Positions 6,751-12,510 are shown, numbered from the stretch's first letter. The stretch: 15,739 nucleotides of DNA from Bacteroidales bacterium (GCA_900766975.1 CAAFXO010000027.1:1-15739); one strand, 5' to 3'. Made by a program: numbers and translations. Notes: a model not told the origin generated them from the sequence alone.

Positions 6751-8694
6751 ATGATCAATATCACCTTCCCCGACGGAAGTGTAAAGTCGTTCGAATCAGG
6801 TGTGACTCCTTTGCAGATTGCCGAAAGCATCAGCCCTCGTTTCGCTGCCGACGTGCTTGCCGCCAAAGTTAATGGCGAAGACTGGGACATCTCTCGTCCG
6901 GTCTCTGCCGATGCATCTATCGAATTGTTTAAATGGGAGGACCCCGAAGGCAAGCATGCCTTCTGGCACTCTTCAGCCCACCTTCTGGCTGAAGCCCTCC
7001 AAGAGTTATATCCCGGCGTGAAGTTCGGTATCGGTCCCGCCATCGAGACCGGTTTCTACTACGATATCGACCCGGGTGAACATAAGATTACAGCCGAGGA
7101 TTTCCCCAAAATCGAGGCTAAAATGCTCGAACTCGCTCGCAATAAGGAGGAGATCGTTCGCGCCGATATCTCCAAGGCCGACGCTCTCAAGATGTTTGGC
7201 GATCGCGGCGAGGAGTATAAGTGCGAACTTATCAGCGAGCTCGAAGATGGTCATATCACCACATACACTCAGGGCTCGTTTACCGACCTCTGCCGTGGTC
7301 CGCATATCCCCAACACTGCCCCCATCAAGGCAGTGAAGATCACCACTCTCGCCGGCGCTTACTGGCGTGGCGATGAGAAGCGCAATCAGCTCGTGCGCGT
7401 ATATGGTGTGACTTTCCCCAAGAAGAAACTTCTCGATGAGTATCTCACTCTCCTCGAAGAGGCTAAGAAGCGCGACCACCGTATTCTGGGCAAGGAGATG
7501 GAGCTCTTCGCTTTCTCCCACACCGTCGGCGCCGGTCTTCCCCTCTGGCTCCCCAAGGGCGCTGCCCTGCGCGACCGCCTCGAGCAGTTCCTCCGCAAGA
7601 TCCAGAAGCGCTATGGTTATCTCCAAGTCATCACTCCTCATATCGGTAATAAGGCTCTCTATGTCACTTCAGGCCACTGGGCTAAGTATGGCAAGGATTC
7701 CTTCCAGCCGATCAAAACTCCACAAGAGGGTGAGGAGTATATGCTCAAACCGATGAACTGCCCCCACCACTGCGAGATCTTCAAGGCTTATCCCCGCAGC
7801 TATCGCGAATTGCCGCTCCGTTTCGCCGAGTTCGGCACCGTCTATCGCTATGAGCAGAGCGGTGAGCTCCATGGCTTGACTCGCGTGCGCGGATTTACGC
7901 AAGATGATGCCCACCTCTTCTGCGCCCCCGAGCAGATCAAGGGTGAGTTCCTCAAGGTGATGGATATCATCCTCTATATCTTCAAGGCTCTCGATTTCAA
8001 GAACTTCGAGGTGCAGATCTCTCTGCGCGACCCGAAGAACAAGGAGAAGTATATCGGCTCTGATGAGAATTGGCATCTCGCCGAGAATGCCATCATCGAG
8101 GCATGCGCCGAGAAGGGTCTCAAGGCTCGCCAAGTAGAGGGCGAAGCTGCCTTCTATGGTCCGAAACTCGACTTCATGGTCAAGGATGCTATTGGCCGCC
8201 GTTGGCAGCTCGGCACTATCCAGGTGGACTATAACCTCCCCGAGCGCTTCGGCTTGGAATATACCGGCGCTGACAACCAGAAGCACCGTCCGGTGATGAT
8301 CCACCGCGCCCCCTTCGGCTCGATGGAACGCTTCGTCGCCGTGCTCCTCGAGCACACCGCCGGCAAGCTCCCCCTCTGGCTCATCCCCGAGCAGTGTGTT
8401 ATCCTCCCGATCTCGGAGAAGTATAACGACTATGCCTATAGCGTAGCCAAGACTTTGGAACAGAGCGATGTCCGCGCTGTGGTCGACGATCGCAACGAGA
8501 AGATCGGCAAGAAGATCCGCGACAACGAGCTCAAGCGCATCCCCTATATGCTCATCGTCGGCGAGAAGGAGGTAGAGGAGTCCACCGTCTCTGTGCGTAA
8601 GCAGGGCGAGGGCGATAAGGGTTCGATGAAGGTCGAGGAATTCGCTGCCCATATCTGCGACCTCGTAGCCGAACAGACCGGTGAACGTCAATAA
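6751..8694 (+). CDS. thrS: Threonine--tRNA ligase
   Basis: This full-length enzyme of 647 residues charges tRNA-Thr with threonine. The order is a TGS domain (1-61), the editing domain with its conserved His73, His77, Cys181 and His185, the class II catalytic core, and an anticodon-binding domain from about 545. The zinc ligands can be placed at Cys337 (MNCPHHC), His388 (DDAHLFC) and His518 (IHRAPFGSMERF, which also carries motif 3). Motif 2 is visible around YRYEQSGELHGLTRVRGF. No part is missing, so both charging and proofreading should be intact. Codon use is strongly C- and G-ending, as in a highly expressed gene. It leads the translation cluster under the promoter at 6634-6664. Confidence 0.98.
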   Translation: MINITFPDGSVKSFESGVTPLQIAESISPRFAADVLAAKVNGEDWDISRPVSADASIELFKWEDPEGKHAFWHSSAHLLAEALQELYPGVKFGIGPAIETGFYYDIDPGEHKITAEDFPKIEAKMLELARNKEEIVRADISKADALKMFGDRGEEYKCELISELEDGHITTYTQGSFTDLCRGPHIPNTAPIKAVKITTLAGAYWRGDEKRNQLVRVYGVTFPKKKLLDEYLTLLEEAKKRDHRILGKEMELFAFSHTVGAGLPLWLPKGAALRDRLEQFLRKIQKRYGYLQVITPHIGNKALYVTSGHWAKYGKDSFQPIKTPQEGEEYMLKPMNCPHHCEIFKAYPRSYRELPLRFAEFGTVYRYEQSGELHGLTRVRGFTQDDAHLFCAPEQIKGEFLKVMDIILYIFKALDFKNFEVQISLRDPKNKEKYIGSDENWHLAENAIIEACAEKGLKARQVEGEAAFYGPKLDFMVKDAIGRRWQLGTIQVDYNLPERFGLEYTGADNQKHRPVMIHRAPFGSMERFVAVLLEHTAGKLPLWLIPEQCVILPISEKYNDYAYSVAKTLEQSDVRAVVDDRNEKIGKKIRDNELKRIPYMLIVGEKEVEESTVSVRKQGEGDKGSMKVEEFAAHICDLVAEQTGERQ

Positions 8695-8750
8695 CGTAAC
8701 TATCGACAACACTTTCAAAACAAGAATAAGAACATACTCTAAAACATTTA

Positions 8751-9413
8751 ATGGAGAAAAAACCTCAATTTAACGGTCCACGCCGCCCGGCGGGGAATCA
8801 ACGCCCCGGCCAACGCCCCGGTCGCCCCGGCGATCATCGCAATGATCCTTACGCGATCAATGAGTCTATTCGCGCTCGCGAAGTCCGCCTCGTCGGCGAT
8901 AATGTCGAACAAGGCATCTATACCATCTCTCAGGCTCTTCGCATCGCTGAAGATCAAGAACTCGATCTCGTCGAAATCTCTCCCAACGCTGAGCCCCCGG
9001 TGTGTCGTGTCATCGACTACCAGAAGTTCCTCTATCAGCAGAAGAAACGCCAGAAGGAACAGAAGCAGAAGGCTACTAAGGTCGTTGTGAAGGAGATCAG
9101 ATTCGGCCCGCAGACCGACGATCATGACTATAACTTCAAACTCAAGCATGCCCAGGGATTCCTCAAGGAGGGCTCTAAGGTGAAGGCTTACGTCTTCTTC
9201 CGCGGACGCTCGATCCTCTTCAAGGAGCAGGGCGAGGTGCTCTTGCTTCGCTTCGCCAATGATCTCGAGGATCTCGGCAAGGTGGAGATGATGCCCGTGC
9301 TCGAGGGTAAGCGTATGTCGATCATGCTCTCTCCCCTCAAGGCTTCTGCCAAGAAGAAGGAGGAGAAGGCTCCCAAGGCTCCCAAAGAGGAGGCTTCTGA
9401 GTCGGAAGATTGA
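8751..9413 (+). CDS. infC: Translation initiation factor IF-3
   Basis: This 220-residue protein binds the 30S subunit and checks start-codon pairing. The N-terminal domain begins near residue 36 (INESIRAREVRLVG), is joined by a Lys/Gln-rich linker helix (QQKKRQKEQKQKATKVVVK) and is followed by the C-terminal domain (about 113-198). Residues 1-33 form an extra Pro/Arg/Gly-rich tail encoded by short repeats around CCCCGG. About 22 Lys/Glu-rich residues also extend past the usual end. The start is an ordinary ATG, so the rare AUU start used for autoregulation in E. coli infC is absent here. It lies 56 bases after thrS. Confidence 0.97.
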   Translation: MEKKPQFNGPRRPAGNQRPGQRPGRPGDHRNDPYAINESIRAREVRLVGDNVEQGIYTISQALRIAEDQELDLVEISPNAEPPVCRVIDYQKFLYQQKKRQKEQKQKATKVVVKEIRFGPQTDDHDYNFKLKHAQGFLKEGSKVKAYVFFRGRSILFKEQGEVLLLRFANDLEDLGKVEMMPVLEGKRMSIMLSPLKASAKKKEEKAPKAPKEEASESED

Positions 9414-9442
9414 AATTTTTTCAAAAAAATTAATACAATAGA

Positions 9443-9470
9443 CAATAATCCGCAATTTATTGCGTTATTG
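9443..9470 (+). promoter_or_regulatory. Hairpin between infC and rpmI
   Basis: CAATAA (9443-9448) pairs with TTATTG (9465-9470) and CGCAA (9451-9455) with TTGCG (9460-9464), leaving a two-base bulge and a TTTA loop. No T run follows, so it is unlikely to be a simple terminator. It may be an RNA-processing or attenuation element, or part of a ribosomal-protein leader. Confidence 0.4.
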
Positions 9471-9542
9471 CATAGGTGATCTTTTGAGAATCATTACAAG
9501 GACAGCAATGTCACTTGGCGATTGAGTAAATTAGAGACCGTA

Positions 9543-9555
9543 GGCACTCCGTGCC
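9543..9555 (+). promoter_or_regulatory. Short hairpin in the rpmI leader
   Basis: GGCAC (9543-9547) and GTGCC (9551-9555) form a tight five-pair stem with a TCC loop, 34 bases before the rpmI start. It could be a ribosomal-protein binding site controlling rpmI-rplT, as L20 does in E. coli and Bacillus, but no homology to those leaders is evident. Confidence 0.35.
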
Positions 9556-9589
9556 GAGGTGAAATGTTAACAACTAAATTTTAAACAAA

Positions 9590-9787
9590 ATGCCTAAAGT
9601 AAAGACTAATGCCGCTTCCAAAAAGCGTTTCGCTCTGACCGGTACCGGCAAAATCAAAAGGAAACACGCTTACCACAGCCACATCCTGACAAAGAAGAGT
9701 ACAAAACGTAAAAGAAATCTCGACCACACAGGATTGGTGGATTCCGCTAACATCAAGCAGGTTCGCGCGCTCCTTAACCTTCGCTAA
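9590..9787 (+). CDS. rpmI: 50S ribosomal protein L35
   Basis: This 65-residue, very basic protein matches L35 along its whole length: the MPKVKTNAASKKRF start, the KRKHAYHSHILTKKS core and the end VRALLNL. It is a component of the large ribosomal subunit. It lies 176 bases after infC and 121 bases before rplT, the usual order. Both gaps are longer than is common and contain hairpins. Confidence 0.97.
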   Translation: MPKVKTNAASKKRFALTGTGKIKRKHAYHSHILTKKSTKRKRNLDHTGLVDSANIKQVRALLNLR

Positions 9788-9846
9788 TTGCAGGGCAGTC
9801 TTGACCTACAATGCAAGCATTTTAATTCAATCCATTTTTATTAACC

Positions 9847-9892
9847 GGATGTTTAGCCCCGCAAGTGCAAATTATTATTGCCGCTGACATCC
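9847..9892 (+). promoter_or_regulatory. Hairpin directly upstream of rplT
   Basis: GGATGT (9847-9852) pairs with ACATCC (9887-9892), continued by AGC (9855-9857) with GCT (9883-9885). Inside, GCAA (9867-9870) can pair with TTGC (9878-9881). It ends 16 bases before the rplT ATG and is followed by an A-rich stretch. It is a candidate operator for translational feedback by L20 or L35; this is inference. Confidence 0.45.
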
Positions 9893-9908
9893 AAAAAATT
9901 TAAAAAAG

Positions 9909-10256
9909 ATGCCAAGATCAGTAAATCATGTTGCTTCAAGAGCAAAGAGAAAGAAAATATTGAAATTGACTCGCGGTTACTATGGTAGCCGTCGCAATGT
10001 CTGGACCGTTGCCAAGAATACTTGGGAGAAGGGTCTGACCTACGCCTATCGCGACCGCAAGGCTAAAAAGCGCAATTTCCGCGCCCTCTGGATCCAGCGT
10101 ATCAACGCTGCCGCTCGTCTCGAGGATCTTTCTTACTCCAAGCTCATGGGCCTTATCCATGCAGCAGGTATCGAGATCAACCGCAAGGTGCTCGCCGAAC
10201 TCGCTGTCAACAATCCCGAGGCTTTCAAAGCTATCGTGGATAAGGTTAAAAAATAA
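9909..10256 (+). CDS. rplT: 50S ribosomal protein L20
   Basis: This 115-residue protein has the expected length and sequence of L20: basic N-terminal helix (MPRSVNHVASRAKRKKILKL), the GYYGSRRNVWTVAKN segment and the globular C-terminal half (WIQRINAAARLEDLSYSKLM). It is an early assembly protein of the 50S subunit, and in other bacteria also represses its own operon by binding the leader RNA. It is the last gene of the cluster and is followed by a strong terminator. Confidence 0.98.
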   Translation: MPRSVNHVASRAKRKKILKLTRGYYGSRRNVWTVAKNTWEKGLTYAYRDRKAKKRNFRALWIQRINAAARLEDLSYSKLMGLIHAAGIEINRKVLAELAVNNPEAFKAIVDKVKK

Positions 10257-10294
10257 ACCAAAAGGACTAATCACCCTTTCATAAGATCATCTCA

Positions 10295-10331
10295 AGACTG
10301 TGTCGACTCCCTCGACACAGTCTCTTTTTTT
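10295..10331 (+). terminator. Rho-independent terminator of the thrS-rplT cluster
   Basis: AGACTGTGTCGA (10295-10306) pairs perfectly over 12 bases with TCGACACAGTCT (10312-10323) around a five-base loop. A run of seven T follows at 10325-10331. Confidence 0.92.
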
Positions 10332-10392
10332 ATACCCTTGTTATTATCGATTCCCTCGACACAGTCTCTTTTTCTTATACCCTTGTTATTAT
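10304..10392 (+). repeat. Tandem duplication covering the 3' half of the terminator
   Basis: The stretch 10304-10347 is repeated immediately at 10348-10392. There is one C-to-T change near the start and a small change in the T run. The second copy has the loop, right arm and T tract but no left arm of its own, so by itself it should not form a full hairpin. A third piece of the stem, GACTGTGTC, recurs alone at 10481-10489. Confidence 0.85.
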
Positions 10393-10490
10393 ATATGAAC
10401 TAATTTAGTCTCGCAAGTCCTGAATCCAGTCAATATTGCTAATCTTCATTTGCATCGTAGCCGGTTGAATAAACTCTCCGGACTGTGTCA
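10393..10490. other. Non-coding stretch without recognised genes
   Basis: No credible reading frame or RNA gene is seen between the duplicated terminator and the palindromic repeat. The only notable feature is the isolated GACTGTGTC at 10481-10489, which matches the left arm of the rplT terminator. Confidence 0.5.
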
Positions 10491-10587
10491 ACGCCCTGAA
10501 AGGGCAAATTGCACATAGCCCGGGGCAAAGCGAAGCGACGCCCCGGGTTGATAAATACAAATACCATATCGCCCTGAAAGGGCAAAA
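10491..10587. repeat. Paired palindromic intergenic repeat
   Basis: Two direct copies of ACGCCCTGAAAGGGCAAA-like sequence (10491-10508 and 10570-10587) each fold into a GCCCT/AGGGC hairpin with a GAA loop. Between them CCCGGGGC (10519-10526) pairs with GCCCCGGG (10540-10547) around a purine-rich loop. To my recollection similar GCCCTGAAAGGGC / CCGGGGC modules are dispersed in Bacteroidales intergenic regions. The element carries no gene, and its function (REP-like element or remnant) is unknown. Confidence 0.75.
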
Positions 10588-10605
10588 GCACGACCGTTGA
10601 AATAC

Positions 10606-10622
10606 TTAGAGCGCGTTCCTTA
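10606..10622 (-). repeat. Dispersed short element, copy 5 (inverted)
   Basis: TTAGAGCGCGTTCCTTA contains a perfect reverse complement of the core AAGGAACGCGCTCT. It is the only copy in this orientation. It is flanked by ACTTA (10604-10608) and TAAGT (10629-10633), a weak inverted pair, and lies just past the palindromic repeat. Confidence 0.7.
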
Positions 10623-10713
10623 TGAACTTAAGTCGGATTCTTTTCTGAGCATTTTGCCACCGTTTTTCTTGAATTTATTGATATTTGTTCATGCTTCTTA
10701 AACTTTTCCGAGC

Positions 10714-10721
10714 TATTTTTG
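10714..10721 (+). promoter_or_regulatory. Candidate -7 box of the Lys/Cys-rich protein gene
   Basis: TATTTTTG fits TAnnTTTG, and transcription would begin about 30 bases before the ATG at 10760. A TTTG exists at 10684-10687 but the 26-base spacing is long. The box lies downstream of the alternative upstream ATG at 10685, which supports the later start. Confidence 0.45.
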
Positions 10722-10759
10722 TCTATCTTTATAAAGTAACATTTAAAAACATTACCGTT

Positions 10760-11089
10760 ATGAAGAAACTATTTTTGATCGCTGTCATAGCCCTCATCTC
10801 TTCTTCTTTGGCTATGGCTCAAACTCAGACTACTACTTCTGGCTCTAAGAGCTGCCAGAAGACCGAACAAGTTCAATCCAAGTCATGCTGCAAGCAGTCA
10901 AAAGCCGGTGCTGTAAAGGCTGAATGTCAGAAGGGCAAGGCTGATTGCAAGAAAGCAGATGGTTGCTGCAAGAAGGCTAAGGCTGATTGCAAGAAGGCAG
11001 ATGGTTGCTGCAAGAAGGCTAAAGCCGGTTGCAAAGCTGATGGCGCTTGCAAGAAAGAATGTGGCAAGAAGGTAGAATCCAAAAAATAA
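10760..11089 (+). CDS. Secreted Lys/Cys-rich repeat protein
   Basis: From the chosen ATG this is a 109-residue protein with a Sec signal peptide (MKKLFLIAVIALISSSLAMA, cleavage before Gln21). The mature part is about 89 residues with 13 cysteines and roughly a quarter lysine. It contains two adjacent near-identical 14-residue units (ADCKKADGCCKKAK), then a shorter degenerate one. An upstream in-frame ATG (10685) would add 25 residues ahead of the signal peptide and lies before the likely promoter box, so it was rejected. The Cys-Cys pairs recall metal-binding proteins such as metallothioneins, but no family is recognised. Periplasmic metal or redox buffering is a guess. It stands alone between its own promoter and terminator. 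Confidence 0.82.
   Translation: MKKLFLIAVIALISSSLAMAQTQTTTSGSKSCQKTEQVQSKSCCKQSKAGAVKAECQKGKADCKKADGCCKKAKADCKKADGCCKKAKAGCKADGACKKECGKKVESKK
10939..11022 (+). repeat. In-frame 42-base tandem repeat in the Lys/Cys-rich gene
   Basis: 10939-10980 and 10981-11022 are identical except for one synonymous A/G change in a lysine codon. This points to a recent duplication, or to repeated correction of the two copies. A degenerate third unit follows from 11023. Confidence 0.9.
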
Positions 11090-11149
11090 GAGGGAATCCC
11101 CTCGACAGAAGCCGCTTTTGCCGGCATAAGGATTCAAAATAAAGAAAAA

Positions 11150-11194
11150 TTAATCGGATGTGAAATTTTTTTCATATCCGATTAAACTTTTTTT
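11150..11194 (+). terminator. Terminator of the Lys/Cys-rich gene
   Basis: A 16-pair stem (11150-11165 with 11170-11185, one G-U pair) has a TTTT loop and is followed, after AC, by seven T at 11188-11194. Confidence 0.9.
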
Positions 11195-11265
11195 AATCTC
11201 GATTGTCTACATAGTAGGTAATTGTCGCAGACATTGCCGAAATAATAAAACAATGCTATCGCGAC

Positions 11266-11303
11266 AAAACGGAGTTTAAGCCGAGGCTTAAGCTCCGTTT
11301 TTC
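11266..11303. terminator. Bidirectional terminator before the nitroreductase 3' end
   Basis: AAAACGGAG (11266-11274) pairs with CTCCGTTTT (11293-11301), and TTAAGC continues the stem with GCTTAA across a G-U pair, closing on a CGAG loop. T runs flank it on both strands. It can end the nitroreductase transcript (minus) and catch read-through from the plus strand. Confidence 0.8.
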
Positions 11304-11332
11304 AGTTTATACCACCCTTTACAATGCGTTTT

Positions 11333-12085
11333 TTAGCGTTGGATGTCGTAGCCTTGGTCGCGTAGGTAGTCTTTGATGCGATAGGTCATCGCGTGGTCGT
11401 AGTAGTCGATGATGTGTGCCACCCAGTCGTTCTCCGTCGTGCCGCCGGATCGGGTGCGGTTGTATTGCTTCACTACTTCGTCGTAGGCGGTGAGCTCTTC
11501 TACCATCTTCTCGCGATCTTGACGATAGGCGTTGCGATGGAACACAAGCGATGCCGGCTGTTTGGGCTTCAAGTCGGGTTGCTCACGAGGCACACCCAAA
11601 GCGAGACCACACACCACGAAGACTCCCTTCGGAAGATGAAGCAATTCAGCCACCTTGCGAGGATCGACCGTGCGCAGATAGCCGATGCAGTTGGTGCCTA
11701 ACCCTGAAGCCTGAGCTGCCACTACAGCACTCATCATAGCCAACGAAGCATCGATAATGCCGATCGTTACACCATCCATCGTGTTGGTGAGTTCCGGCAT
11801 CTTCAAGCCCTTAGACTCGGCGAGCATAGTAATCTTGTTATAGTCCGAGCAGAAGATCAAAAGACGATTGCAGGTCTTCAGCTGCTTCTGGCCGGTCAGC
11901 TCATAGAGCTGCTCCTTGAGAGACTGATCGTCGATGTCGATCACGGAGAACTGTTGACCGTTATAAGAGGTCGGAGTGTTTTCAACGGCGCGATAGATGA
12001 AATCCATCGTTTCGGCAGGGATAGCCTCCCTTTCATAGCGACGCACACTGGTGCGTTGCAACATTGCTTCTTTTACGTCGAGCAT
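11333..12085 (-). CDS. Nitroreductase family protein (NfsA/FRP-like flavin reductase)
   Basis: This 250-residue protein belongs to the FMN-dependent nitroreductase fold. The phosphate-binding RTSVRRY (11-17) is near the start, TPTSYNGQQF (37-46) forms the FMN pocket, GLGTNCIGYL (128-137) is the dimer/cofactor segment and GLALGVP (160-166) follows. The length and the extended basic C-terminal part fit the NfsA/FRP group, which reduces nitroaromatics, quinones or flavins with NAD(P)H. The physiological substrate is not readable from sequence. It is not in an operon. Its 5' side holds a structured RNA with a terminator-like hairpin ending 54 bases before the ATG, so attenuation is possible. A bidirectional terminator follows it. 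Confidence 0.92.
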   Translation of the reverse strand: MLDVKEAMLQRTSVRRYEREAIPAETMDFIYRAVENTPTSYNGQQFSVIDIDDQSLKEQLYELTGQKQLKTCNRLLIFCSDYNKITMLAESKGLKMPELTNTMDGVTIGIIDASLAMMSAVVAAQASGLGTNCIGYLRTVDPRKVAELLHLPKGVFVVCGLALGVPREQPDLKPKQPASLVFHRNAYRQDREKMVEELTAYDEVVKQYNRTRSGGTTENDWVAHIIDYYDHAMTYRIKDYLRDQGYDIQR

Positions 12086-12139
12086 AGATTTATGGTTTTA
12101 GTTTATATTATACTTGAGAGTTAGTGGAAGAGAGTTGGA

Positions 12140-12180
12140 AAAATGAAGCCGATGAATGCATCGGGGGCAATCATCGGCTT
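12140..12180 (-). terminator. Terminator-like hairpin ending the candidate RNA
   Basis: AAGCCGATGA (12180-12171) pairs with TCATCGGCTT (12155-12146) over ten bases, followed by CATTTTT. The loop holds a second CCGATG that can pair instead with the same CATCGG (6 pairs, CATT loop), so two hairpins compete for one arm. Confidence 0.7.
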
Positions 12181-12391
12181 ATATAAGGTCCACATCAAAG
12201 GAATGTGACGAAACTCCGAACGACAGGATTTGAGGGTTTACCAATCTTTGTAATCCGCCTGTGACCCGTGGGTCATCATCTTGCGATGTGGGGCCCGCCA
12301 TTGATAGGCAAACTTGTCTCGGCATTTCTTTTTATTTTGATGAGTTTCCCAATTTGCTTTGATGTGGGATTTTTTCAGATCTCTTTCTTTA
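12140..12391 (-). ncRNA. Candidate structured RNA upstream of the nitroreductase (sRNA or leader)
   Basis: On the minus strand, helices nest. P1: CCACATCAAAG (12367-12357) with CTTTGATGTGG (12200-12190), 11 pairs. P2: 12348-12342 with 12216-12210, 7 pairs. P3: 12321-12315 with 12225-12217, 7 pairs, one bulge. P4: 12313-12307 with 12242-12236, 7 pairs. Within P4 sit two adjacent hairpins: CATC-GCAA-GATG (12288-12277), with a GNRA loop, and TGACC-CACG-GGTCA (12275-12262). An A-rich 20-base loop lies between P2 and P3. A promoter lies at 12428-12397 and a terminator hairpin at 12180-12146, ending in CATTTTT. I do not recognise the family. The size and A-rich internal loop leave 6S RNA open. The Rfam Bacteroidales-1 family, often near rplT, should also be tested. 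No protein explains this 407-base gap. Confidence 0.6.
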
Positions 12392-12396
12392 CAACG

Positions 12397-12428
12397 CAAA
12401 GATAACTCATTCGGTTCGATTATGCAAC
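12397..12428 (-). promoter_or_regulatory. Promoter of the candidate RNA / nitroreductase leader
   Basis: The minus strand has TATCTTTG (12404-12397), an exact TAnnTTTG match identical to the thrS -7 box. Twenty bases upstream is GTTG (12428-12425), one mismatch from TTTG. The start would be near 12391, about 25 bases before helix P1. Confidence 0.65.
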
Positions 12429-12463
12429 ACTTCCCCCTCTTTTTCCCCAATTATCTCCAATAT

Positions 12464-12510
12464 TTTTCAAGTGAATTTTAAGGAACGCGCTCTTAGAATT
12501 CACTTGAAAA
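12464..12510. repeat. Perfect 14-bp inverted repeat enclosing dispersed element copy 6
   Basis: TTTTCAAGTGAATT (12464-12477) and AATTCACTTGAAAA (12497-12510) are perfect inverted arms around TTAAGGAACGCGCTCTTAG. The element core AAGGAACGCGCTCT is intact (12480-12493). The right arm is the last coding bases of prfC and the TAA stop falls in the loop, so the prfC 3' end is a stem-loop. No T run follows on the minus strand, so it is either an atypical terminator or an mRNA-end stabiliser. Confidence 0.85.

Noticed and set aside
7669..8718. 349-residue open frame antisense to thrS
   Set aside because: It is a mirror of the thrS coding frame with strongly biased codons. It has no family resemblance and is dominated by Leu, Glu, Ala and Asp.
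10685..10759. Upstream ATG extending the Lys/Cys-rich protein by 25 residues
   Set aside because: It would place a non-signal segment before a good signal peptide and starts upstream of the likely -7 box at 10714-10721.
12405..12430. TPsiC-like GGTTCGATT suggesting a tRNA or tmRNA end
   Set aside because: There is no matching acceptor stem, anticodon arm or CCA end around it, and it lies within the promoter of the candidate RNA.
12238..12450. 70-residue minus-strand open frame between prfC and the nitroreductase
   Set aside because: Its start lies upstream of the predicted promoter box. It has no recognisable domain or signal and a composition unlike the neighbours, and it overlaps the strongly structured RNA candidate, which explains the sequence better.
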